From positions 18,140 through 82,139 of the forward strand of contig VBIW01000047.1 of the NCBI GenBank assembly GCA_005880915.1: a DNA stretch of 64,000 nt, written 5' to 3'. This document shows, one piece after another, positions 13,219 through 22,265 of the stretch. Every line of letters begins with the position of its first letter. Position 1 is the first letter of the stretch. This DNA is from Chloroflexota bacterium (GTDB lineage Bacteria; Chloroflexota; Dormibacteria; Dormibacterales; Dormibacteraceae). A program made the position numbers and the translations under genes. Under the pieces are notes generated by a model. It made no database searches, had not been told where the DNA came from, and worked only from the letters and a program-made list of their open reading frames with translations.

Positions 13219-14554
13219 GTCTCTGGGCGAGCGCCTCGCCGCGGCGCTGAAGAAGATCACCGGCAAGGGCGTGCTCCGGTCGGAGGACGTGGACGCCGCG
13301 CTGCGCGAGGTCCGCCTGGCGCTGCTCGAGGCCGATGTCAACTTCAAGGTCGTCAAGGATTTCGTCGAGCGCGTCCGGGCCAGGCTTGTCGGAGCGGAGA
13401 TCTCTCCCGGCCTCACCGCGCCCCAGACCGTGGTCAAGGCCGTCAACGATGAGCTGGTCGATCTCCTGGGCGGCAACGCCGAAGGCCTTCGCTACGCGCC
13501 CCAGCCCCCGACGGTCGTGATGCTCGTCGGCCTGCAGGGTTCCGGCAAGACGACAACCGCGGTGAAGCTGGCGCTGATCGCCAGGCGCGATGGCCACCGG
13601 CCGCTCGTGGCCGCGCTCGACTACCGCAGACCCGCCGCGGTCGAGCAGCTCAGGACGCTGGCCGAGCGCGAGAAGGTCGCGTTCCACACGAGCCCGGGCG
13701 CCGTCGAGAGCATCGCCAGAAATGCAATCGCCGAAGCAAACCGCCTCAACAGCGACGTGGTCATCCTCGACACGGCCGGCCGCCTCCACGTCGACGCAGA
13801 CCTCATGGACGAGCTGAAACAGCTCAAGTCCGCGGTCCCGGTCACCGAGACCCTGCTGGTCGCCGACTCGATGACCGGCCAGGAGGCGGTGAAGGTGGGG
13901 GAGGCGTTCGGCCAGGCGGTCGGGCTAGACGGTGTGATCCTCACCAAGCTCGACGGCGACGCAAGAGGCGGCGCGGCGCTATCCCTGAGAGCGGCGACCG
14001 GCCAGCGGATCAGGTTTGCGGGTACGGGCGAGAAGCCCCAGGACCTCGAGGTCTTCCTGGCCGATCGCATGGCGTCGCGCATCCTGGGGATGGGCGACGT
14101 GCTCTCTCTGATCGAGAAGGCGGAGCGAAACCTCGACACTGAAAAGGCGGCGGAGGTCGAGCGCCACCTGCGCGCCGGGCAGCTGAGCTTTGACGACTTC
14201 CTCGCCCAGATCCGCCAGCTGCGCGGCATGGGCTCGCTCGAAGGGATGCTCGACATGATCCCTGGCGCGGGCGGCCTGAAGGGCCAGCTCGCGGGCGCGG
14301 ACACGGAAAAAGAGATGAGGCGCATGGAGGCCATCATCCTTTCGATGACGCCCAGAGAGCGGGCGCACCCGGAGCTCATCGACGGCGCACGGAAGCGCCG
14401 GATCGCCCAGGGCAGCGGCGTCCAGCCGGCCGACATCAACCGGCTGATCAAGGCGCGCGACGCCATGCAGAAGATGGCCAGGCAGCTCGGTCGGCAAGGC
14501 GGCAAACGAATCGGACTTCCACGAATCTATGGACAAGGAGGCGCAGGTTGGTAA
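13211..14554 (+). CDS. ffh: signal recognition particle protein Ffh
   Basis: Ffh is the SRP54 GTPase that binds 4.5S RNA and signal peptides. The 447-residue protein has the N domain ([19 protein letters not shown]), the G domain with [44 protein letters not shown] and [10 protein letters not shown], and a Met-rich M domain ending in the RNA-binding helix region ([19 protein letters not shown]). All motifs are canonical, in contrast to the divergent FtsY. GTG 13211 overlaps ylxM by 8 bp. The 3' end overlaps rpsP by 7 bp. Confidence 0.96.
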   Translation: MFESLGERLAAALKKITGKGVLRSEDVDAALREVRLALLEADVNFKVVKDFVERVRARLVGAEISPGLTAPQTVVKAVNDELVDLLGGNAEGLRYAPQPPTVVMLVGLQGSGKTTTAVKLALIARRDGHRPLVAALDYRRPAAVEQLRTLAEREKVAFHTSPGAVESIARNAIAEANRLNSDVVILDTAGRLHVDADLMDELKQLKSAVPVTETLLVADSMTGQEAVKVGEAFGQAVGLDGVILTKLDGDARGGAALSLRAATGQRIRFAGTGEKPQDLEVFLADRMASRILGMGDVLSLIEKAERNLDTEKAAEVERHLRAGQLSFDDFLAQIRQLRGMGSLEGMLDMIPGAGGLKGQLAGADTEKEMRRMEAIILSMTPRERAHPELIDGARKRRIAQGSGVQPADINRLIKARDAMQKMARQLGRQGGKRIGLPRIYGQGGAGW

Positions 14555-14820
14555 AGATCAGGCTGAGGCGGATGGGGGCGAAGAAACACCCCTTCTACCG
14601 CCTGGTGGTGGCGGACGCGCGCTCACCGCGTGACGGACGCTTTATCGAGCACCTCGGGTACTACGACCCGATGACAGACCCGGTGCAGGTCAAGATCGAC
14701 GTGGAGAAAGTGCAGAAGTGGCTGCAGCAGGGCGCCCAGCCAAGCGAGGCGGCGCGCAGCCTGTTGAAGCGGGAGGGAATCCTTGAGCGACGTGCAGAGA
14801 AACCGACCCCCACGGCGTGA
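14548..14820 (+). CDS. rpsP: 30S ribosomal protein S16
   Basis: S16 is a small-subunit assembly protein. The 90-residue product has the family start [20 protein letters not shown], followed by [20 protein letters not shown]. The start is TTG 14548 with AAGGAGG six bases upstream, inside the 3' end of ffh. It overlaps the next gene, khpA, by 38 bp. The arrangement ffh-rpsP-khpA-rimM-trmD-rplS is the standard operon of Gram-positive and related bacteria. Confidence 0.96.
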   Translation: MVKIRLRRMGAKKHPFYRLVVADARSPRDGRFIEHLGYYDPMTDPVQVKIDVEKVQKWLQQGAQPSEAARSLLKREGILERRAEKPTPTA

Positions 14821-15208
14821 CAACTTTCGGCGGGGCGGCGGAGGAGGTTTCAACCGCGGCGGCTACCGCGGCGACAGGCCTTCCGGTCCGAGCGGACCTG
14901 GCATCGACTACCGAGCCCTGGTCGAGTACGTGGCGAAGTCGCTGGCGGAGAAGCCTGAGGACGTTTCTGTCGAGTCATTCGAGCGCGGCGGCGGCACAGT
15001 CGCCATCAAGGTGAAGCTCGCCGACGAGGACGTCGGGCGTTTCATAGGCAAGGCGGGCCGCAACATCGAAGCCCTACGCACGCTGGTGCGCGTGGCGTCG
15101 TCGCGCGACCGCAAGCGTGTGTTCGTCGACCTGGCCAACGCGCCTGTCGCTGGCCAGCATTTCGCGCCGCGCGGCCGGCGTCCATCAGGAGGCGAGGTAA
15201 CGGCATGA
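14783..15208 (+). CDS. khpA: KH domain RNA-binding protein KhpA, with Gly/Arg-rich N-terminal extension
   Basis: KhpA is a single-KH-domain RNA-binding protein that works with KhpB/Jag in Firmicutes. The KH core is [20 protein letters not shown] (GxxG loop GKAG) at about 85-105. Family members are usually 75-80 residues; this one is 141 because of an N-terminal RGG-like segment ([20 protein letters not shown] and similar) of about 50 residues and a short C-terminal tail. The start TTG 14783 has GGGAGGG five bases upstream. A shorter protein beginning near the KH core is possible but has no good start. Confidence 0.85.
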   Translation: MSDVQRNRPPRRDNFRRGGGGGFNRGGYRGDRPSGPSGPGIDYRALVEYVAKSLAEKPEDVSVESFERGGGTVAIKVKLADEDVGRFIGKAGRNIEALRTLVRVASSRDRKRVFVDLANAPVAGQHFAPRGRRPSGGEVTA

Positions 15209-15708
15209 TCCGAGTCGGGCAGGTTACGGGGGCATATGGTCTCGAGGGTGCTGTAAAGGTCACCCCCTTGACAGACTTCCACGAGCGTTTCGACCCAGGC
15301 GCGTGCCTGATGCTGGACGGCTCCGAGCACCATGTGGAGTGGAGCCGGCCGAGCCAGCCGGGCATCGTGGTCAAGCTCAAAGGCATCGAGAACCGCACGA
15401 TGGCCGAGCTGTTCCGAGGCCGCTATCTCGAGATCGCGGACGAGCACATGAGATCCCTCGAGCCCGGACGGTTCTACCACCGCCAGGTGGTGGGGCTGGC
15501 CGTGTTCTCCAGTTCGGGCGAGCGGCTCGGCGTGGTGGAGGAGGTCCTCGAGCGGCCTGCCAACGACGTCTGGGTCAGCAAGGACGGCGCGATCGAGCAT
15601 CTGATCCCCGCCACGAAGGACGCTGTGGTCCAGGTGGACATCGCGCATGGCCGCATCGTCGTGGCCGACTGGCTGCTCAACATCGAGGACGCCCGAGAAA
15701 GCAACTGA
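15205..15708 (+). CDS. rimM: ribosome maturation factor RimM
   Basis: RimM binds S19 and helps mature the 30S head. The 167-residue protein has the N-terminal barrel (VGQVTGAYGLEGAVKVTPLTDF) and the C-terminal PRC-barrel (GRFYHRQVVGLAV, then LIPATKDAVVQVDIAHGRIVV). ATG 15205 overlaps the khpA stop as ATGA, and AGGAGG lies 12 bases upstream. trmD follows one base after the stop. Confidence 0.94.
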   Translation: MIRVGQVTGAYGLEGAVKVTPLTDFHERFDPGACLMLDGSEHHVEWSRPSQPGIVVKLKGIENRTMAELFRGRYLEIADEHMRSLEPGRFYHRQVVGLAVFSSSGERLGVVEEVLERPANDVWVSKDGAIEHLIPATKDAVVQVDIAHGRIVVADWLLNIEDARESN

Positions 15709-15709
15709 G

Positions 15710-16384
15710 ATGAGATTCGACGTCGTCACCATCTTTCCGGCCATGTTCGGGCCCGTGTTTCAACAGGGCGTCATCGGGCGCGCTGTCGAACGCGGCATGC
15801 TGGAGCTGCAAGCGCACGACCTGCGCGAGCACACACACGACCGGCACCGTCAGGTCGACGACATGCCATTCGGCGGTGGCCCCGGGATGGTGATGAAGCC
15901 CGAGCCGGTGATCGAGGCGGTGGAGGCGATCCGCGCCAGGAACTCCGGACCGGTCGTGCTCATGGAGCCGTGGGGTGAGCTACTCGACCAGAGGGTCGCG
16001 GCAGAGCTGGCCAACGAGACTGGACTGATCATCGTTTGCGGTCGTTATGAAGGCATCGACGATCGGGTGCGGGCGGCGCTGAACGCCCGCGAGATCTCGA
16101 TTGGCGATTACGTGTTGAGCGGCGGTGAGATCCCGGCGATGGTCCTCATCGACGCGGTCGCGAGGCTCGTCCCAGGCGTGGTCGGCGATCCCGGCTCGCT
16201 GGCGCAAGACAGCTTCTCCGACGAGCTGACAGGCTGGCCGCAGTTCACCCGGCCCGCCGAGTACCGAGGCATGACCGTCCCTGAAGTGCTGTTGTCCGGC
16301 GACCACGCGCGCATCAAGCAGTGGCGCCGACAGCAGGCAGCGCAGAGACGCGTTCCACAACGTAAGGAGTTGAAGAAGACATGA
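15710..16384 (+). CDS. trmD: tRNA (guanine(37)-N(1))-methyltransferase TrmD
   Basis: TrmD methylates G37 of tRNAs reading CNN and similar codons, preventing frameshifts. The 224-residue protein begins [13 protein letters not shown] and contains [25 protein letters not shown] and the knot-forming [16 protein letters not shown], all diagnostic. ATG 15710 is chosen over an upstream GTG-type frame extension because it gives the exact family start. Its stop overlaps the rplS start as ATGA. Confidence 0.96.
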   Translation: MRFDVVTIFPAMFGPVFQQGVIGRAVERGMLELQAHDLREHTHDRHRQVDDMPFGGGPGMVMKPEPVIEAVEAIRARNSGPVVLMEPWGELLDQRVAAELANETGLIIVCGRYEGIDDRVRAALNAREISIGDYVLSGGEIPAMVLIDAVARLVPGVVGDPGSLAQDSFSDELTGWPQFTRPAEYRGMTVPEVLLSGDHARIKQWRRQQAAQRRVPQRKELKKT

Positions 16385-16812
16385 ACGTCATCCAGCAGCT
16401 CGAGAAAGAGCAGCAGAAAAAGAAGGTGCCCGCACTGCGTGCAGGCGACACGGTGAAGGTGCACGCCAAGGTCGTCGAGGGCACGCGCGAGCGCATCCAG
16501 ATGTTCGAAGGAACCGTGATCCGAGTCACGGGCGGAGGCCTGCGCCAGAACTTCACCGTGCGGCGCGTGACGCACGGAGTCGGCGTCGAGAGGACGTTCA
16601 TGATCCACTCGCCGCGCATCGACAAGATCGACGTCCTGCGCCACGGCGACGTGCGCCAGGGCCGGCTCTACTACCTGCGAGGCAAGGTGGGCCGCGAAGC
16701 CCGCATCAGAGAGCGCCGCCGCGTGGTCGCTGAGCCGGAAGCCGAAACGGCAGCTGAAGAGCCGGAAGCTGGTCAAGAAGGCGACGAGGTGGAGACGAAG
16801 GAACAGCCCTAG
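16381..16812 (+). CDS. rplS: 50S ribosomal protein L19
   Basis: L19 lies at the 30S-50S interface. The 143-residue protein has the core [40 protein letters not shown], and [15 protein letters not shown]. The C-terminal 30 residues are acidic (Glu/Ala-rich), an extension seen in some lineages. ATG 16381 overlaps the trmD stop. lepB, often next in this operon, is absent, and about 100 bp without recognisable features follow. Confidence 0.95.
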   Translation: MNVIQQLEKEQQKKKVPALRAGDTVKVHAKVVEGTRERIQMFEGTVIRVTGGGLRQNFTVRRVTHGVGVERTFMIHSPRIDKIDVLRHGDVRQGRLYYLRGKVGREARIRERRRVVAEPEAETAAEEPEAGQEGDEVETKEQP

Positions 16813-16917
16813 GTCGATTCACACCACGAGCGATTTGATAGCGGCGGTTACCCCGATGGCACTACAACAACTCCGGGCAGGCGGAGCGGTCCCTCGTTGT
16901 GTCAATCTCCTGCACTT

Positions 16918-17421
16918 ATGGACGCGATCGACCACGTTGTGATGAATGCGCATCTTCACTACCTGGGAATGGCGGCGCGAGTCATCGAGCCTGTCATGAA
17001 ACTTGCCGTGTTGACCTGCATGGATGCGCGCATCGATGCTGCCGCCTTGCTTGGGCTGCGGCCAGGAGACGCTCATGTGATCCGCAACGCCGGCGGCCGG
17101 GCATCGGGCGATGCATTGCGTTCATTAGCGATATCTCAGGCGATCCTCGGCACCCGTGAAGTGATGGTGCTTCATCACACGGATTGCGCTCTGGGTCGCT
17201 TCACCGAGTCAGACCTTGCTGAACGAATCACGGCAGCGACCGGCCATCCCTTTGCTGAAGAGCTCGGCTGCTTCACCGATCCGATCGATGCTGTGCTAGA
17301 GGACGTCGATCGGTTGAGGGGCTATACAGGTTTGGTTCATCGCGACAAAGTCCGCGGGTTCATGTACGACCTGGCTGCCAATGCTCTGAGAGAGGTCCTC
17401 GAACGCAAGAGCGCCTGTTAG
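16918..17421 (+). CDS. beta-class carbonic anhydrase, Rv1284-like
   Basis: This interconverts CO2 and bicarbonate. The 167-residue protein has the zinc ligands and active-site pair in CMDAR (Cys34, Asp36, Arg38) and HHTDC (His87, Cys90), with VIRNAGG and RSLAISQAILGTRE between them. Length and motif spacing match the small Rv1284 subgroup of mycobacteria rather than plant-type enzymes. ATG 16918 has CAATCT 9 nt upstream, a weak -10 match; a TTG 21 bases earlier is less likely. Confidence 0.9.
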   Translation: MDAIDHVVMNAHLHYLGMAARVIEPVMKLAVLTCMDARIDAAALLGLRPGDAHVIRNAGGRASGDALRSLAISQAILGTREVMVLHHTDCALGRFTESDLAERITAATGHPFAEELGCFTDPIDAVLEDVDRLRGYTGLVHRDKVRGFMYDLAANALREVLERKSAC

Positions 17422-17492
17422 GTCTCTGGCGTCGCGCACGGGCCGCGAAGCTGAGGAGTTCGATCGGACAAGTCAGAACCGGGGCCTGAGCC

Positions 17493-17498
17493 TAAAAT
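17493..17498 (+). promoter_or_regulatory. -10 element TAAAAT for the surface protein-sortase gene
   Basis: TAAAAT ends exactly 9 nt before ATG 17508 and no Shine-Dalgarno lies between, so the mRNA is probably leaderless. Confidence 0.6.
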
Positions 17499-17507
17499 CC
17501 CGCCAGC

Positions 17508-20500
17508 ATGGTGCCGCGTCGCGCATCCAACCCACGGGTCGCCCTCCTGCGCCCAGGCTTTTTGGCCGCTACAGGCCTCCTGCTGGCGATGGCGACTTTC
17601 GCGTTCCAGGCTCCCGCGGTGGCGTCCGCGGCTGGTCGAGCCTGCGCCACCGCCGGTAACGACGGCCCGAACGCAGCGCTGACCGGAGTCGTCAACTCCT
17701 ATTACCCCGCCACCGCCAGCGCGGCGTCCGGAGCGACGGCCATCTCGGTGGGCGCTCGGATTCCGTCGGCTTCACCGCCAATCGCGCCCGGAGATCTTCT
17801 CCTGGTCATCCAGATGCAGGACGCCGACATCTCGGGGACCAACGCGATCACATACGGTGACGGCGCCAGCGGCCGAGGCACCACCAGCCTTCGCTCGACC
17901 GGGTTGTACGAGTACGTGGCCGCGACAAGCGCGGTCGTCGCCGGCGCCGTAAACATCGCAGGGACCGGGGCCGGCGGCGGCCTGGTCAACAGTTACGACT
18001 TCTCCACGGCGGTCACAGCGACCAACGGCTTTCGGACATTCCAGGTGATTCGTGTTCCGCAGTACTCGAGCGCGACGGTCGTCGCCGGTCTGACGGCGGC
18101 AGCATGGGATGGCACCGTGCATGCGGGCGGAATCCTCGCCCTCGACGTCGCGGGCGCGCTCAACCTGAACAGCCAGACGATCGGCGTCGATCAGCTCGGA
18201 TTCAAAGGCGGCCTTGGCGTGATCCAGGCTGGTCCGCTCAACGGGGACACGGGTACTGACTACGTCGTGGCCAGCCAGCGTGGGCATCACGGTTACAAAG
18301 GCGAGGGCATCGCCGGCACTCCCCATTTCCTCTACGACGCAATCGCCAACGCCGCAGTCAGCGGCGCGGCGGACGGCTACCCGAGCGGTGATGCGGCCCG
18401 GGGAGCTCCAGGCAATGCCGGCGGGGGCGGCACCGACGCAGACCCCGCGATCAACGATCAGAACAGCGGCGGCGGCGGCGGCTCGAACGGCGGCCAGGGC
18501 GGCACGGGCGGCAACTCCTGGGCCAGCAACCAGCCGGTCGGTGGCCTCGGTGGTGCCGCCGTGCCGGCGACGGCGGCCAGGGTCGTCCTCGGCGGTGGCG
18601 GCGGGGCTGGGTCTCGCAACAACTCGACCGGCTTTGCGTCCTCGGGCGGCACCGGCGGCGGGATCGTCATGATCCGGACGGGCTCGCTGACGGGAACCGG
18701 CACCATCACGGCCAACGGTGGGGTTGGAGTCACGCCGGCCAACGACGGCGGCGGCGGCGGCGGGGCCGGCGGCAGCGTAGTCGTCACCACCAACGCAGGC
18801 ACGGTCAACGGCCTGACCATTCAGGCCAACGGCGGCAACGGCACCGACGCCTGGCCGGCCGGCCCCGCGGGCCTCCCGAACCGCCACGGTCCCGGAGGCG
18901 GCGGCGCGGGCGGCGTGATTGTCACCTCCAACGCGTTGCCGCCGGCCCAGACGAGCGTTGCCGGTGGTGCGCATGGCACCACCACGAATGGCCCAGATCC
19001 GTACGGTTCCACGAGTGGGGCTCTCGGACTTGTCGTCACGACGACGGTGGGGGCGATCCCTGGGTCGTCGTCCGGCGCCGAGTGCGTTCCTGCGGTGGCC
19101 GTCTCCAAATCGACCAGCACGCCCAATGTGACCAACACGCCGCTTGGAACGGTGGCGACCTATACGATCACGGTGAGCAACGCGCCCGGCACGTCGCCGG
19201 CGTCCGGCGTGAGCGTCTCGGACGCGTTGCCCGCCGGGTTCAGCTACGCAACCACGGTAAGCGTCGTTCTCAGCGGTGGCGCAACCCGCCCTTCCACCGT
19301 CAACCCGGCCCCCGGGGCCACGAACCCGACGTTCGGCACCTTCACCATCCCAGGCGGCGGCTCGGTTGCGATCACCTTTACGGTCAACATTGCCTCGAGC
19401 GTTCCTCCGGGCACATATAACAACCCGGCCACCGCGACGTTTCTGGATGCGGTCCGCACCTCGCCCGCGGGAACCACATCGAGCAACTACCCAGGCGGTG
19501 GGCTCGATCGGGTGACGGTCGGCCTCCCCGATCTGACAATCACCAAGAGCCACACAGATCCGTTCGTGCGAGGGTCCACCACCTCCACCTACACGCTGGT
19601 CGTGAGCAACTCGGGCGGCGCAGCGACCATCGGGGTGGTCACGGTGACGGACACGTTGCCGGCCGGGCTGACGCCCACCGGCGCGGCAGGAACCGGGTGG
19701 ACCTGCCCGCCACCTGTCGGTCAAACCGTGTCGTGCACACGGGCCGACGCGCTTGCTGGCGGCTCCTCGTATCCGCCCATCACGGTGACGGTGACCGTCC
19801 TGGCAAGCGCGCCAAGCGCTGTCACCAACCAGGCGGTTGTCAGCGGCGGCGGCGAAACCAATACCGCCAACGACACCGCAAACGATCCCACCAACATCGT
19901 CACCCTGCCCGGCCTGCCGAACACCTCAGGACCTCTGATCCTGGCTCATGCATCCGGACCTCTCAGGCCGGACTCGACCCCCGACATGTGGCCGGCGGTT
20001 TTGGGCGGAATCGCCGGCGTTGCAGGTCTGGGCATCGTGTTGCGTGACTCTCGCCAGGCGCCGGCTCGGTTCCGGCGCAGGCGCCGTCGATCCGGCAGCC
20101 GCCGGCTTCCTTTGATTCTGTGCGCTGTCGTTGGCGCCCTCGGCGTCCTCCCATCGATCGCGTTTCCCGCGACCACCCCGGTATCGCCCTCGTCCGCACC
20201 TGCTGTCGCGGAGGCGCCTGCCGGCACCGAGCTGATTGGGACCAAGATCGTGACCGAATCGAAGCCTGCCACCCCGCCGGCTGAAGAGACCTTCCATCCC
20301 GCCGGCGGACCGATCACGCCCGCGCGACTGCGGATTCCATCGATTGGTGTTGACGCCCCGGTCGCCAGTGTCGGTCTGCTCCGTGACGGCTCCATGGATG
20401 TCCCCGACAACCTGTGGAAGTCGGGGTGGTTGTCGAGCAGCGCGCGCCCGGGCCAGGCTGGGTCGTCGGTCATCGCCGGCCACAGAGGAGTCGGCACCCC

Positions 20501-20747
20501 GGCCCTCTTCAGCCACCTCGAAGATTTGCGAGCGGGCGACAGGATCCACGTCGTCGATGCCGGCGGGGGTGAGCTCGTCTATGAGGTAACAGGCGTGACC
20601 GTGCTCGACCTGAGCGTCGCATCGCAGGTCAAGGTGTTTGGGAACACGTCGCAGCAGCAGCTCGTGTTGATCACCTGCTTCGGCCGGTACTCGAGCGCCA
20701 CGCGGACGTACGACCGCCGGCTGGCGGTCTTCAGCCGCCTGATCTAG
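17508..20747 (+). CDS. surface protein with internal LPNTSG-type sorting signal fused to a C-terminal sortase domain
   Basis: The 1079-residue protein has, in order: an N-terminal signal/anchor (about 15-45); a beta-rich region (about 50-290); a Gly-rich stretch (about 300-490); two DUF11-like Ig repeats (about 529-665 and 674-800, the second with VTVTDTLPAGLTPTG); LPNTSG at 803-808; a hydrophobic helix at 827-846 and an Arg-rich tail, together resembling a cell-wall sorting signal; a second helix (867-888); and a class E/F-like sortase domain (about 938-1079) with RIPSIGVDAPV, His992 in AGHRG, Cys1057 in LITCFG and Arg1070/1071. Substrate and transpeptidase thus share one chain. The C-terminal half could act on itself or on other substrates. 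It is convergent with the next gene (4-bp overlap). Confidence 0.85.
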   Translation: MVPRRASNPRVALLRPGFLAATGLLLAMATFAFQAPAVASAAGRACATAGNDGPNAALTGVVNSYYPATASAASGATAISVGARIPSASPPIAPGDLLLVIQMQDADISGTNAITYGDGASGRGTTSLRSTGLYEYVAATSAVVAGAVNIAGTGAGGGLVNSYDFSTAVTATNGFRTFQVIRVPQYSSATVVAGLTAAAWDGTVHAGGILALDVAGALNLNSQTIGVDQLGFKGGLGVIQAGPLNGDTGTDYVVASQRGHHGYKGEGIAGTPHFLYDAIANAAVSGAADGYPSGDAARGAPGNAGGGGTDADPAINDQNSGGGGGSNGGQGGTGGNSWASNQPVGGLGGAAVPATAARVVLGGGGGAGSRNNSTGFASSGGTGGGIVMIRTGSLTGTGTITANGGVGVTPANDGGGGGGAGGSVVVTTNAGTVNGLTIQANGGNGTDAWPAGPAGLPNRHGPGGGGAGGVIVTSNALPPAQTSVAGGAHGTTTNGPDPYGSTSGALGLVVTTTVGAIPGSSSGAECVPAVAVSKSTSTPNVTNTPLGTVATYTITVSNAPGTSPASGVSVSDALPAGFSYATTVSVVLSGGATRPSTVNPAPGATNPTFGTFTIPGGGSVAITFTVNIASSVPPGTYNNPATATFLDAVRTSPAGTTSSNYPGGGLDRVTVGLPDLTITKSHTDPFVRGSTTSTYTLVVSNSGGAATIGVVTVTDTLPAGLTPTGAAGTGWTCPPPVGQTVSCTRADALAGGSSYPPITVTVTVLASAPSAVTNQAVVSGGGETNTANDTANDPTNIVTLPGLPNTSGPLILAHASGPLRPDSTPDMWPAVLGGIAGVAGLGIVLRDSRQAPARFRRRRRRSGSRRLPLILCAVVGALGVLPSIAFPATTPVSPSSAPAVAEAPAGTELIGTKIVTESKPATPPAEETFHPAGGPITPARLRIPSIGVDAPVASVGLLRDGSMDVPDNLWKSGWLSSSARPGQAGSSVIAGHRGVGTPALFSHLEDLRAGDRIHVVDAGGGELVYEVTGVTVLDLSVASQVKVFGNTSQQQLVLITCFGRYSSATRTYDRRLAVFSRLI

Positions 20748-22144
20748 AAGGCGGGAATTTCGAGTACCCCGCCCGATCGATCATCCAGTCCGGGTAGCCG
20801 GCCCACGTAGGAGACCCAGATCCTCGAGTGGTCGGAGGACGTGGCGATCCCATTGAGCCTGGCGCCGCCGAACGCCCTGCCACGCGCTCGCACGTGGCGT
20901 ACGTCCACGACGGAGCCGTCCTGGCGCATGCGTACCACGGTTCCGTTGCCGCGGTTGCAGACGTAGAAGTCCGAGTTCTCTTCCAGCGTCGTGTTGCTCG
21001 CCCAGTTTGGATCTTCAGTTTCGATGTTCACAGGTGCGAGATCGACCGGCTGATCCAGCGCCGAGGATCGGATCGTTCGGCTGCTCGTCGGCATGAAGAC
21101 CTGGCTGCCGGACGTCCCGCCTGTCTCGAGCCCTAACGCAAGTATCGAGTTGTCGAAGGGCTGGCTCACATAAAGGACGATTGCCCCGGCGTAGTTGACG
21201 AGCGCGCCCAGGCGGGGAGTGGTCAGCACCGCGGGATCGCCGTCTTCGAGGTCGCTCCACGAACTTCCGACTAGAGGCTGAACGGTTCCACCCGGAGCGA
21301 GCCCATCGAGTCCTTTGCCCGTGTGCTCTTGAACCACGCTGCCGTCGGCGACGATGACGCAAAAGACGGCGCGGCCGCTGCCATCTGGGGAGTGCCCAAG
21401 AAACGCAGTCCCGACCGCCCCTTTGGTGAGGGCGCCTGGGATGACTTGAGCTGGCCTCCGGCCAGTCAGGTCGCCGAAATACACACCGCCGGTGATAGCG
21501 TTCGGTGCTCCCTTGAGGGGCCGGCCGTCCGGGTCGTCGATGGTCGAGCTGCCCGGGCCATCAAGCCCATACGGCGCGTTGGCCGGCCACAACCGGCCAA
21601 AAGCGTTATTGATCGAAATTCCGAGGGGGTTTGTAACACCGGTCTGGGCCGCCGTGACAGCGGCCGGGTTGTAGAAACCGTTGCGCCACGCCGGGCTTTG
21701 CGCGCTGTACATCTGGACCGCGCCACCTTGCGTGCTGGCCTGATCGCCTGCGCCGGCAAATGTGGGCGGCACTTCAAGGATCGAGCCGCCTCGCGGGTCG
21801 ACCGAAAGGAAAGAACCCTCCAGCTGGTCCTGGTTCGCTTTAGGAGCCCCGAAGTTGGACGTGCTTCCGACCACCAACCTCGCCGCATCGAGCACGCGGC
21901 CGGGTTGGGTGAACGCGGCCAGGGTAGGGTTGTCGTGGATCGGCCCTCCGCGCAGGAAGGTCCCGATCGCCGCAATCGCGGACGCGCCTGGAATGCCGAC
22001 CACCACCACCCGGCCATCAATGGCCAGCGCGCTCCCGGTGTCCTGTCCATAAAGCACTTTGGGGTCGAACAGGGTGGCGACTCCCGCTGCGCCTGCCGCC
22101 GAGGCCAGCAAACCGAGCGCACGCCGTCGAGTGATCTTGATCAT
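20744..22144 (-). CDS. Tat-exported beta-propeller-like protein of unknown function
   Basis: From ATG 22144 the product is 466 residues. It starts with a twin-arginine-type signal (TRRRALGLLASAAGAAG). The mature part is rich in Gly, Asn, Asp and short beta-strand patterns (YVCNRGNGTVVRMRQDGSV, ARLNGIATSSDHSRIWVSYVG), resembling NHL/SMP-30-like propellers, but no catalytic motif was recognised. The start is supported by TACCCT 9 nt upstream; the frame extends 18 bases further without support. It is convergent with the sortase fusion. Confidence 0.65.
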   Translation of the reverse strand: MIKITRRRALGLLASAAGAAGVATLFDPKVLYGQDTGSALAIDGRVVVVGIPGASAIAAIGTFLRGGPIHDNPTLAAFTQPGRVLDAARLVVGSTSNFGAPKANQDQLEGSFLSVDPRGGSILEVPPTFAGAGDQASTQGGAVQMYSAQSPAWRNGFYNPAAVTAAQTGVTNPLGISINNAFGRLWPANAPYGLDGPGSSTIDDPDGRPLKGAPNAITGGVYFGDLTGRRPAQVIPGALTKGAVGTAFLGHSPDGSGRAVFCVIVADGSVVQEHTGKGLDGLAPGGTVQPLVGSSWSDLEDGDPAVLTTPRLGALVNYAGAIVLYVSQPFDNSILALGLETGGTSGSQVFMPTSSRTIRSSALDQPVDLAPVNIETEDPNWASNTTLEENSDFYVCNRGNGTVVRMRQDGSVVDVRHVRARGRAFGGARLNGIATSSDHSRIWVSYVGRLPGLDDRSGGVLEIPAF

Positions 22145-22153
22145 GATCCGAAG

Positions 22154-22159
22154 AGGGTA
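22154..22159 (-). promoter_or_regulatory. -10 element TACCCT for the Tat-exported protein gene
   Basis: On the minus strand TACCCT ends 9 nt before ATG 22144. The remaining 95 bp up to rnhB hold only the divergent rnhB promoter. Confidence 0.5.
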
Positions 22160-22253
22160 CACAACGGAGGGGGGTGAGGCCTTCTGCAGTGAAGGATGAG
22201 GCCGTGTCTACATGTGCTGTGTTAAGCGCCTAGCGGTCCGAGCCGTCGGACAT

Positions 22254-22259
22254 TAATCT
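22254..22259 (+). promoter_or_regulatory. -10 element TAATCT for rnhB-yraN
   Basis: TAATCT ends 6 nt before ATG 22266. GGAAG directly before the ATG is too close to be a good Shine-Dalgarno. Confidence 0.45.
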
Positions 22260-22265
22260 CGGAAG

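Noticed and set aside
16813..16917. Terminator or small RNA after rplS
   Set aside because: No stable hairpin with a T-tract or other structure could be supported in this 105-bp gap.
17772..19724. A 650-codon open frame opposite the surface-sortase gene
   Set aside because: Arg/Gly-rich low-complexity translation without motifs; it mirrors the Gly/Thr-rich coding strand.
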